In this document: in pieces, positions 7,034-13,430 of the stretch
Position numbering within the stretch: the stretch's first letter is position 1
How the letters are laid out: the number at the start of each line of letters is the position of its first letter
Origin: Bacteroidota bacterium
GTDB taxonomy: Bacteria; Bacteroidota; Bacteroidia; NORP154
Direction of reading: 5' to 3'
DNA: 13,430 bases
Assembly: GCA_002401055.1 (NCBI GenBank)
Contig: NVRZ01000003.1
Span: 4,774 to 18,203 of the forward strand
The notes under the pieces: model-generated
Seen by the model: only the letters and a program-made list of their open reading frames with translations
What the model was told of the DNA's origin: nothing
The model's database searches: none
Made by a program: the position numbers and the translations under genes

Positions 7034-8758
7034 TTATCTAGTAACGATGAAGTTCTCCAAAACCAGCATGTCCATGTCCGTTCGCAAGAAGCAGTCTATT
7101 GCTTCCTTTGGGGTGTTAACGATTGGTTCGTTCTCGTTGAAGGAGGTGTTTAGAAGTATAGGAATACCCGTTTTGTCTTTGAAAGCTGATATGAGCTTGT
7201 AATACTTCTCATTTATAGTGGCATCCACTGTTTGCAGACGACCTGTACCATCTACGTGTGTTACTGCTGGAATATCCTTTCGTCTCTCTTCACGGATTAC
7301 AAATACCTTTTCCATAAAGGGCACCTCATCATCTTCTTCAAAGAAATCAACCACATGCTCCTTGAGTATAGACGGAGCAAATGGCCTGAAAGATTCTCTT
7401 TTTTTAATTTTTTTATTTAACAATTGCTTCGCATCCTCTCTCCTCGGATCTACCAGTATTGAGCGGTTTCCAAGAGCTCTTGGACCAAATTCAGCCCTGC
7501 CTTGAAACCAACCAATAACACCCCCATCAATTATTTCTTCAGTCACTTTATCATATAACTCCTCATCAGGATAGGTCTTGTAATTTAATTTCATCTCCTC
7601 CAAAATATTTTCAATTTCTGATTTCGAATATTTGCTACCCAAAGCCCCGGAATACATGGGCTCGATGCGATCCATTCCCAACTCATTATTGTAGAAATAC
7701 AAGGCAGAACCAATCGAGGTTCCGGCATCATGTCCAGCCGAAGGCACATACAGCCTGGTAAAAGGAGTATTTGCTAATATTTTCCCATTAGCAACAGAAT
7801 TTTGAGCAACACCTCCTGTAATGCATAAATTATCCAAACCTGTAATATCATGTAGGTGATTAAGCATGCGAAAAATGGTATCCTCGCATAATTTCTGCAT
7901 TGACGAGGCCATATTCATATGTCGTTGTGTTACTTCTTCATCTTTTGTTCTGGCAGCACCTAGTTTTTCAATCCAATAGCTGCTGTACAGCGTTCCTATA
8001 TCCGGAACACCTTTCTCCCAAACCATGGTCACTCCTTCTTTAGGATGTCGAAAGTATTTCTCATTAAGCTTGAACAAACCATTTGAGGTTTCTGAAATAA
8101 TATCCTCAAGTTCAGAAAGATATTCTGGCTTGCCGTATGCAGCTAAGCCCATAACCTTGTATTCATCTCCGTAATGTGTAAATCCTAAAAACTGTGTAAA
8201 CGCGGTATAGAACACTCCTAAAGAGTGCGGATAGAGAACACTGTCTAACACTTCAATTTTGTTTCCTTTTCCTACACCTATCATGGTAGATGTGAAATCT
8301 CCAAAACCATCCACAGATAGAATAGCAGATTCTTTGTAAGGCGAAGCAAAGAATGCAGAACCCATATGGGATCGATGGTGCTCAATATTGTGAACCTCAG
8401 CTTTAATGACGCTCTCCTCTACATTTAGCTCTCTGGCCATAATTGACTTAATAGAAGCGACTTTTCTGGAATTTACCAACCTGTCGTAAATAGAAGAGAA
8501 CTTAACCAGATTCTTAAAAGTATGAGCCACCTTCTTGATGATATTTGCCGATGGATCTCTGGATATAGTAATGTGGTCAACGTCTCTTATTGTGATTCCT
8601 GCATCTTCCAAGCAGAACTTAATGGCTTCAATGGGAAAACCAGCCCAATGCTTTATCCTTCGGATTCTCTCCTCTTCAATTGCATTAATCACCTTTCCAT
8701 CGTGCATAAGACAGGCAGATGAATCTGCGTGAAAAGCGTTTATTCCTAAAATATACAT
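7034..8758 (-). CDS. Carbamoyltransferase, NodU/CmcH family ('KHWAGFP' type)
   Basis: This 574-residue protein has the two-domain layout of O-carbamoyltransferases such as TobZ. A Kae1-like N-terminal part is followed by a YrdC-like C-terminal part that makes carbamoyl adenylate from carbamoyl phosphate and ATP. Seen residues include H10 and D12 in FHADSSACL, the EHHRSH metal site (126-131), SVDGFGD (148-154), GGVAQNSVANGK (315-326), GHDAGTS (342-348) and GWFQGRAEFGPRALGNRS (416-433), then KRESFRPFAPS and LLNTSFN (535-541). All appear intact. The early IKHWAGFP segment places it in a different subfamily from the other carbamoyltransferase in this operon. It sits between a GT4 and a GT2 gene, so a sugar hydroxyl of the glycan or its precursor is the likely acceptor (inference). 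The ATG is preceded by a 49-base gap that holds a weak hairpin. Confidence 0.94.
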   Translation of the reverse strand: MYILGINAFHADSSACLMHDGKVINAIEEERIRRIKHWAGFPIEAIKFCLEDAGITIRDVDHITISRDPSANIIKKVAHTFKNLVKFSSIYDRLVNSRKVASIKSIMARELNVEESVIKAEVHNIEHHRSHMGSAFFASPYKESAILSVDGFGDFTSTMIGVGKGNKIEVLDSVLYPHSLGVFYTAFTQFLGFTHYGDEYKVMGLAAYGKPEYLSELEDIISETSNGLFKLNEKYFRHPKEGVTMVWEKGVPDIGTLYSSYWIEKLGAARTKDEEVTQRHMNMASSMQKLCEDTIFRMLNHLHDITGLDNLCITGGVAQNSVANGKILANTPFTRLYVPSAGHDAGTSIGSALYFYNNELGMDRIEPMYSGALGSKYSKSEIENILEEMKLNYKTYPDEELYDKVTEEIIDGGVIGWFQGRAEFGPRALGNRSILVDPRREDAKQLLNKKIKKRESFRPFAPSILKEHVVDFFEEDDEVPFMEKVFVIREERRKDIPAVTHVDGTGRLQTVDATINEKYYKLISAFKDKTGIPILLNTSFNENEPIVNTPKEAIDCFLRTDMDMLVLENFIVTR

Positions 8759-8774
8759 CCGTGATTTATTATTT

Positions 8775-8809
8775 AGCTAGCAAAAATACACATATACGTG
8801 TGCCTAGCT
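8775..8809 (-). other. Small nested hairpin with T-run between GT4 and carbamoyltransferase genes
   Basis: The 49-base gap contains an inverted repeat AGCTAG (8775-8780) / CTAGCT (8804-8809). Nested inside it is the near-palindrome ACACATATACGTGT (8788-8801). On the transcribed minus strand the inner hairpin is followed at once by five Ts (8786-8782). It could be a weak attenuator or an mRNA processing/stability element. The inner stem is short, with one G-U pair, so it may equally be chance. Confidence 0.25.
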
Positions 8810-9962
8810 ATTCTTCCAGAAGCAACTTTCGCGTTAACTTCAAGCTATCACTTTTCTGCAGATATCTACTTGCATAGGCATAGGCTGATCGTGACAATCT
8901 TGTATAATTTTCCTGATTCATCTCAATACATTCAGCCAAAGCAGCCATCCATGAATTGTTATCATCTAATGGGATACTCCATCCAATGCCGTTTTTTTTC
9001 AATTCTTTCCAAGGCGTCATATCACTAATAACGGGTGGACATCCAGATGAGAGGGCCTCAAATACTATATGGCCGAAATTCTCTCCTGGGGTTGGGAGAA
9101 TGAGAAAATGATGATTCGCCAGGATTTTAAATACCTCCTGATTAGGAACACTATCATGCTTTTTAACAACCACATTTTCTGGTAATAACTTTATGGTGTC
9201 AAGACACTTATCCCAGTAAGCCTTGTCGTAAACTGAACCATAAATATCCAACTCAACTAGGCCTTTTATTTCCTTCAATAATTCCAACGCATATCTAAGG
9301 TTCTTTTCCGGTGCGATTCTGGCGATGCTTACTAACTTGATGTGCCCTGGTTCCTTGACCAGAGATACCAATTCCTCCTTTTTCATTATTCCAGGAATAT
9401 TTGGAACCATGCGAATTTTGCAATTCATTCCTAAATGGCTTTGAATGTCTAGTTTCTCATGCTCTGAAGTAGATTGAAAAATAACGCCGTTAAAGAGACC
9501 AATTAAACGTGCTAATCTCAGGAACAAAAGTTTTTTGATCCTTTTTATGCTTATAGATCCTTCTGCCAACATTCCCCGAGGAGCTAAAATAACTTTGACT
9601 CCTGATAGCCTTTTAATTTTCCAAAGAGGAAAAACAGAGAAATATTTTGAAAACATGCTGTTGAGATATATAACCGTATACTGATCTTCTTCTATAATTC
9701 TGGTTATCAACTTCACGGACAATTGATCTGGAGAAGCATAATAGATTCTTACACTCTCATTAATCTCCGTCCACTGATCACTCACGATGTTTTTATACGG
9801 TTCGCTTTGCAAATAATCTGTACTTCTCGTGAATATGGAAAATTTAAAATCATCTGATAACTGGGTAACCAAATTAAATATAGACTGTATCGGTCCACCA
9901 GCCCGATATCCCGGATAATACCAATCAGCAAATACCAATATGTTTTTAGGTGCAATATTCAT
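8808..9962 (-). CDS. Family 4 glycosyltransferase
   Basis: This 384-residue GT-B-fold retaining glycosyltransferase has the N-terminal YYPGYRAGGPIQSIFNLV loop (15-32), which is common in GT4 enzymes of polysaccharide clusters. APRGMLAEGS is at 127-136. The donor-binding SIARIAPEKNL (212-222) carries Arg215 and Lys220, which contact the diphosphate. The EX7E motif is Glu294 to Glu302, in ENFGHIVFEALSSGCPPVIS. It lacks transmembrane segments and would act on the cytoplasmic face, using a nucleotide sugar to extend the lipid-linked oligosaccharide. The ATG at 9962 lies 84 bases after the preceding SDR gene, the widest gap inside the operon; nothing recognisable was found in that gap. Donor and acceptor are unknown. 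Confidence 0.91.
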   Translation of the reverse strand: MNIAPKNILVFADWYYPGYRAGGPIQSIFNLVTQLSDDFKFSIFTRSTDYLQSEPYKNIVSDQWTEINESVRIYYASPDQLSVKLITRIIEEDQYTVIYLNSMFSKYFSVFPLWKIKRLSGVKVILAPRGMLAEGSISIKRIKKLLFLRLARLIGLFNGVIFQSTSEHEKLDIQSHLGMNCKIRMVPNIPGIMKKEELVSLVKEPGHIKLVSIARIAPEKNLRYALELLKEIKGLVELDIYGSVYDKAYWDKCLDTIKLLPENVVVKKHDSVPNQEVFKILANHHFLILPTPGENFGHIVFEALSSGCPPVISDMTPWKELKKNGIGWSIPLDDNNSWMAALAECIEMNQENYTRLSRSAYAYASRYLQKSDSLKLTRKLLLEE

Positions 9963-10046
9963 TGAATGAGGCTGAGAAACTAAATGAATGTCCGGAGAAC
10001 TTTAATGTGTCAGAGTCAAGCATCTACATTCGCCTGAATTGCTGAG

Positions 10047-10985
10047 TTAGTCAAGTATATAACTTGGGTTGTCTATGATTTTTTTAAGTCCTTGTTGGAT
10101 TGGCAGCAACTTCCTATCCAAAAGCGTCCTCATTTTTGTGACATCGGGCTTCCTTCTAGACATATCTCCCATCTCTAACGGCGGTAGATTGATAACTTTA
10201 GATTTGGTGTTAGTAAGCTCAACTACCATCTTTGCTAGATCCTTGATTTCTACCTCTACATCTGATCCAATGTTGACTACGTCGTTCAAGAACTTTTTTT
10301 GGTAAAAAGCATTCAGGCAAGCATCAATATTATCATCAATGTAGCAAAATGTTCTAATTTGAGTCCCATCACCATATATGGTTATGTCAAGGTTATTGAG
10401 CGCTGCTTTGATAAACTTCGAAACCACAAAATCTGGGCTCTGCTTTATTCCATAAGTGTTGAAAAATCTGAATATGGTGAATTGCAATCCAAATTCCTGA
10501 TTGTATGATTTCAAGTATGCTTCACCAATATTTTTAACAACAGCATAAGGAAGGGTTGAATTTAGCGGGGTGGTTTCTTCATTCTGAGGCAACTTTACCG
10601 TTTCTCCATAAACCTCCGAAGAAGAGGAATAGAATACGCGTTTTACCTCGGTGTTTTTTGAAAGGTTGACAATGTTTTTTATTCCTGAAATATCGTTGAG
10701 CACCTTCTCTGGATTTTTTAAGGTACGTTGTACTCCTACCAGAGCGGCATAATGAAATACGTAATCAAAGCCATGAGAATAGAATATACTCGATATCTCC
10801 TCATAATTGTTGACATCACATTTAATAAATCGAATGTTTGAGTTTCCCGATAATGGCAGTTTCTCTTTACTGCCTGTGACAAAGTTGTCCACAATAACAA
10901 TGTCATTGTCTTCGTTTTCAGCGAGTTTTTCCGCTAGTGCACTAGCTATAAAGCCAGCTCCTCCAGTAACCAGGATTTTAGACAT
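10047..10985 (-). CDS. UDP-sugar SDR, epimerase or UDP-glucuronate decarboxylase-like
   Basis: This 312-residue extended SDR has a Rossmann motif GGAGFIA (8-14), VDNFVTGSKE (32-41) and HYAALVGV (78-85). It also has YSSSSEVYG (119-127), YAVVK (147-151, catalytic Tyr147/Lys151), FRFFNTYG (172-179), YGDGTQIRTFCYIDD (204-218) and a C-terminal GDMSRRKPDVTKM. The last motifs are shared by UDP-glucuronate decarboxylases (UXS) and UDP-glucose/UDP-GlcNAc 4-epimerases, so the exact reaction is open. Either way it would supply a nucleotide sugar to the adjacent transferases. The third glycine of GxxGxxG is Ala14, a substitution tolerated in some relatives. Its ATG follows directly on the TAG of the SxtJ-like gene with no gap, so the two are probably translated in a coupled way. 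Confidence 0.85.
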   Translation of the reverse strand: MSKILVTGGAGFIASALAEKLAENEDNDIVIVDNFVTGSKEKLPLSGNSNIRFIKCDVNNYEEISSIFYSHGFDYVFHYAALVGVQRTLKNPEKVLNDISGIKNIVNLSKNTEVKRVFYSSSSEVYGETVKLPQNEETTPLNSTLPYAVVKNIGEAYLKSYNQEFGLQFTIFRFFNTYGIKQSPDFVVSKFIKAALNNLDITIYGDGTQIRTFCYIDDNIDACLNAFYQKKFLNDVVNIGSDVEVEIKDLAKMVVELTNTKSKVINLPPLEMGDMSRRKPDVTKMRTLLDRKLLPIQQGLKKIIDNPSYILD

Positions 10986-11345
10986 CTACCATGGGTTTTT
11001 CAAATCTTTGGCAGTATACTTATGATCGCGGCTTTCGTAATAGGATTGATCTGAGCGCCTAAGTTTAAGAGGATCCTTATTAAATAGTTTGTACAGTATG
11101 GAAATAGGATACAAAAACAGGAAAAAAACTGCGGAGAGCAGTATTCGTGACATTACATATCCCATTACTTCCGATAACTTGTACCAGAGCCAGACAATCT
11201 TTGATGCCACCCACTTTGAAAGCAAGCTTATCACTGCCACAACCAAGGCTATGTAGACCAACTCATCTATTTCAAAAATGAAATAGAAGACCAGTAGCCC
11301 AGTAACTATTACCAAAATGGCTTCAAGTACTTTATCTCTTCCCAT
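10986..11345 (-). CDS. SxtJ-like small membrane protein
   Basis: This 119-residue protein has three hydrophobic segments: about 8-26, 29-43 (running into a Trp-rich amphipathic stretch, 45-58) and 66-86. A polar C-terminal tail follows, NKDPLKLRRSDQSYYESRDH and onward. A tail with DPL, SY(W/Y) and R is typical of the SxtJ family, small proteins first named in the cyanobacterial saxitoxin cluster, where sxtJ and sxtK lie beside the carbamoyltransferase gene sxtI. The same order is present here: carbamoyltransferase, SxtK-like, then this gene, with gaps of 21 and 10 bases. The biochemical role of SxtJ is unknown; a membrane anchor or partner for the carbamoyltransferase is inference. Its stop codon directly abuts the ATG of the SDR gene. 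Family call rests on length, topology, tail motif and neighbours. Confidence 0.8.
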   Translation of the reverse strand: MGRDKVLEAILVIVTGLLVFYFIFEIDELVYIALVVAVISLLSKWVASKIVWLWYKLSEVMGYVMSRILLSAVFFLFLYPISILYKLFNKDPLKLRRSDQSYYESRDHKYTAKDLKNPW

Positions 11346-11355
11346 ATAAATTCAA

Positions 11356-11505
11356 TTAAAACAACGTGTAAATAAATGGTGCTACAGCTGAGCTTCCACC
11401 GATAACTATCAGCACACCAATTAATAGAAGTACAAAAACGATTGGCAAAAGCCACCATTTTTTACGCTCCTTTAAAAAGTTCCATAAATCTGTTAAGAAG
11501 TCCAT
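11356..11505 (-). CDS. SxtK-like / DUF5989 micro-membrane protein (49 aa)
   Basis: A short gene is present between the carbamoyltransferase and the SxtJ-like gene: ATG at 11505-11503 and TAA at 11358-11356, giving 49 residues. It starts MDFLTDLWNFLKERKKWWLL, followed by a single hydrophobic helix (about 19-36) and the C-terminus SSAVAPFIYTLF. The pattern of an amphipathic N-terminus with a basic ERKKWW patch, one membrane helix and an SxVAPFIYTLF end matches DUF5989, the family that contains SxtK of the saxitoxin cluster. These proteins are typically about 50 residues and occur next to SxtI-type carbamoyltransferases. The N-terminus should face the cytoplasm by the positive-inside rule. Spacing is 21 bases after the carbamoyltransferase and 10 bases before the SxtJ-like gene. 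Function is unknown; a carbamoyltransferase partner at the membrane is inferred. Confidence 0.9.
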   Translation of the reverse strand: MDFLTDLWNFLKERKKWWLLPIVFVLLLIGVLIVIGGSSAVAPFIYTLF

Positions 11506-11526
11506 AGTGTTGCAAATTTAATAATA

Positions 11527-13389
11527 TCAATCAAGAGTAAATTCATTCTTCCAGTTATCCGTCTCTTTCCATGCCGGCTGATCAGATTTACTGAATAAGT
11601 AGTTACCCATTACTAGAAAATCCATTTCCGTGCGCATCAGGCACTTATAAGCGTCTTCAGGTGTGCACACAATAGGTTCACCCCTTACATTAAAACTAGT
11701 GTTTACTACCAGTCCGTAGCCCGTAAGTTCTTTAAACGCGTTAATCACTTCCCAATACCTACCATTGGTTTCTTTATGCACCGTTTGAATACGAGCTGAA
11801 TAGTCTATGTGGGTAATAGAGGGAATATCGGAGCGATTATAATAAAGCTTTTCCTTCAGATCTAATGAATGATAATTTTCTGGTACTGTTTCTCTTCTTG
11901 ATTCTATTACGGGTTGAACTATGAGCATATAGGGCGAATCACCTTCATAATCAAAATACTCACTACAATCTTCGGCCAATACGGAAGGAGCAAAAGGCCT
12001 GAAGCTCTCTCTATATTTGATCTTTAAATTGAGCTTCTTTTGCATCTCTTTATTACGGGCATCCCCCAGAATACTTCTGTTTCCTAATGCCCGCGGTCCA
12101 AACTCCATTCTTCCCTGAAACCATCCAATAGCATTTCCTTCAGATAGATGTGACGCCGTAATCTTCGCCAACTCAGAAAAGTCATCATACTTCTTATAGT
12201 TTGCTTTGAATTTTTTCGCCGTAAGCTCAATGTCCATATCGCTGTATTCTGGGCCTAAATAAGCACCTGACATGGCATCAGGACTTTCAGGTATTCTATT
12301 CTTCTCATAAAATATATGGTGCGCCGCTAACGCTGCACCCAATGCGCCACCAGCGTCACCAGCCGCTGGTTGTATGTAGACATTCTCAAAAATTCCAGCG
12401 TTAATCAACTTGCCGTTGGCAACACAATTTAACGCAACTCCTCCAGCCAGGCATAAGTTTTTCGATCCAGTTAACTTTTTCAATTCGCGAGCCATAGCAA
12501 TTACAATCTCTTCAGTTACAATCTGAATAGCAAGCCCTAGGTTGCAATGTTCCTGTAGAAGTTCAGATTCGCCATCTCGCTTTTTCATTCCAAAAAGACC
12601 CTCCCACTTCTTATTATTTACCATTCTCAGCCCGTAGGCGTATTCAAAGTATTCCTGGTTCAACCACAAGGAGCCATCCGCTCCAACGTCTATCAATTCC
12701 TTTTTTATTGTGCTTACAAAATTTTGAACTTGATCGGATTTAATATCTCCATAAGGAGCTAATCCCATCAATTTGTATTCCCCAGAATTAACCTTAAATC
12801 CTAAAAAGTAAGTGAACGCTGAATAAAGCAACCCTAGAGAATGAGGAAACTTGAGCTCCTTTAATATTTCAATTTTATTGTCATTGCCGTGGCAAAGAGA
12901 TGCAGTCGCCCATTCTCCTACACCATCAACGGTTAGAATTGCAGCCTCTTTGTAAGGAGAAGGATAAAAAGCACTGGCAGCATGAGATAAATGATGCTCT
13001 GGGAAGAGTAAATTGAGTAGCTTAGGATCAAAATCTTCATCGATTTCCTTCAACGCACTTCTGATCAATCTCTTCAAGAACATTTTCTCGTTTAGCCATA
13101 CCGGAATGGCCTTAATAAAAGAGGAAATGCCTTTAGGAGCGAAGCCATAGTAAGTTTCGAGTAGCCGCTCAAACTTTAAAAGTGGTTTATCATAAAATAC
13201 CACTGCATCCAGCTCATTGATTGACAGCCCTGCATTAAGCAGACAATACTCAACAGCATTCTTAGGAAATGAAGGGTCCTGCTTTTTTCTTGTGAACCGC
13301 TCTTCCTGGGCCGCAGCCATTATCTTGCCGTCAACGACCACAGCAGCGGCTGAGTCATGGTAAAATGCGGAAACACCTAGAATTTTCAA
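11527..13389 (-). CDS. Carbamoyltransferase, NodU/CmcH family, SxtI-type
   Basis: This 620-residue enzyme has the full O-carbamoyltransferase layout. It includes FYHDSAAAVVVDG (9-21), QEERFTRKKQDPSFP (28-42) and the metal site EHHLSH (131-136). TVDGVGEW is at 153-160, GGVALNCVANGK at 316-327 and AAGDAGG at 342-348. The YrdC-like domain carries GWFQGRMEFGPRALGNRS (422-439), and RESFRPFAPS and VNTSFNVRGEPIV follow. The FYHDSAA...RFTRKK opening and the C-terminal extension resemble the SxtI group. Carbamoyl phosphate and ATP would give carbamoyl adenylate, and the carbamoyl group then passes to an acceptor hydroxyl. Here that is probably a glycan sugar (inference). The start is TTG at 13389: an in-frame TAA lies three codons upstream, and MKILGVSAFYHDSAA is the expected N-terminus. 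It is followed by the SxtK-like and SxtJ-like genes. Only 41 bases precede it in the window, so its promoter is not visible. Confidence 0.94.
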   Translation of the reverse strand: MKILGVSAFYHDSAAAVVVDGKIMAAAQEERFTRKKQDPSFPKNAVEYCLLNAGLSINELDAVVFYDKPLLKFERLLETYYGFAPKGISSFIKAIPVWLNEKMFLKRLIRSALKEIDEDFDPKLLNLLFPEHHLSHAASAFYPSPYKEAAILTVDGVGEWATASLCHGNDNKIEILKELKFPHSLGLLYSAFTYFLGFKVNSGEYKLMGLAPYGDIKSDQVQNFVSTIKKELIDVGADGSLWLNQEYFEYAYGLRMVNNKKWEGLFGMKKRDGESELLQEHCNLGLAIQIVTEEIVIAMARELKKLTGSKNLCLAGGVALNCVANGKLINAGIFENVYIQPAAGDAGGALGAALAAHHIFYEKNRIPESPDAMSGAYLGPEYSDMDIELTAKKFKANYKKYDDFSELAKITASHLSEGNAIGWFQGRMEFGPRALGNRSILGDARNKEMQKKLNLKIKYRESFRPFAPSVLAEDCSEYFDYEGDSPYMLIVQPVIESRRETVPENYHSLDLKEKLYYNRSDIPSITHIDYSARIQTVHKETNGRYWEVINAFKELTGYGLVVNTSFNVRGEPIVCTPEDAYKCLMRTEMDFLVMGNYLFSKSDQPAWKETDNWKNEFTLD

Positions 13390-13430
13390 ATGAAATTATT
13401 TTTCAGATTTAGTTAGCCTTTATCTGTCTG

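Noticed and set aside
7218..7505. Ser-rich 95-codon plus-strand frame opposite the 574-aa carbamoyltransferase
   Set aside because: It mirrors the conserved YrdC-like coding region; its composition is that of an antisense shadow.
10047..10985. Loss of function from Ala replacing the third Gly of the SDR glycine motif
   Set aside because: Ala at this position occurs in related extended SDRs, and the Tyr/Lys pair and other motifs are intact.
11506..11526. TAAATTTG on the minus strand just before the SxtK-like gene, an exact TAnnTTTG match
   Set aside because: No TTTG -33 element lies at the right distance, and the implied start of transcription falls almost on the ATG. In AT-rich DNA such matches arise by chance.
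10986..13389. A saxitoxin biosynthesis cluster
   Set aside because: Only the sxtI/J/K-like accessory genes are present. The neighbours are glycan enzymes, and no polyketide-synthase, amidinotransferase or oxygenase gene is visible, so toxin production is not supported.
1..13430. Mobile elements, CRISPR arrays, tRNA or rRNA genes
   Set aside because: No transposase or integrase frame, regularly spaced repeats, terminal inverted repeats or RNA-gene signatures were found by reading.

Overview
The window looks like chromosomal DNA from a marine- or soil-type Bacteroidota, most likely the Cytophagales (Fulvivirga/Roseivirga-like). This is an inference from three things: low G+C, an outer-membrane protein of the DUF6089 family that is typical of that phylum, and gene starts with little or no Shine-Dalgarno sequence plus a TAnnTTTG-type -7 box before the single plus-strand gene. 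Thirteen complete genes and one gene fragment are supported, including a 49-residue gene that is easy to miss.

Left part (1-3450). A minus-strand operon encodes an FMN-dependent nitronate monooxygenase/FabK-like oxidoreductase, then an M16 zinc peptidase, then the first 19 codons of a second M16-type protein that overlaps the first by ATGA and runs off the left edge. Facing it, on the plus strand, is a secreted DUF6089 beta-barrel protein. A perfect 14-bp hairpin with T-runs on both strands (3418-3450) separates this housekeeping region from the next operon.

Right part (3477-13389). Ten minus-strand genes are packed head to tail with gaps of -8 to 84 bases and form the 3' end of a surface-polysaccharide (O-antigen, capsule or exopolysaccharide) operon whose promoter lies beyond the right edge. 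In transcription order they are: an SxtI-type carbamoyltransferase (TTG start), an SxtK-like/DUF5989 micro-membrane protein (49 aa), an SxtJ-like membrane protein (119 aa), a UDP-sugar SDR epimerase/decarboxylase, a GT4 glycosyltransferase, a second carbamoyltransferase of another subfamily, a GT2 glycosyltransferase, a WbpV-like 4-ketoreductase (GTG start), a UDP-GlcNAc 4,6-dehydratase (MxxxK type) and a monotopic phosphoglycosyltransferase.

Proposed joint function. The last three enzymes would make UDP-4-keto-6-deoxy-GlcNAc, reduce it to UDP-QuiNAc or UDP-FucNAc, and load the sugar phosphate onto undecaprenyl phosphate. The GT2 and GT4 enzymes would extend the chain, the SDR would supply another nucleotide sugar, and the two carbamoyltransferases would add carbamoyl groups. 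The most notable item is the SxtI-SxtK-SxtJ triad, known by name from the cyanobacterial saxitoxin cluster, sitting here among glycan genes with no toxin-core gene visible in the window. This suggests a general membrane-associated carbamoylation module. A second oddity is that the phosphoglycosyltransferase has Asn-Glu where the catalytic Asp-Glu dyad is expected. No tRNA, rRNA, CRISPR array, insertion sequence or phage gene was seen.
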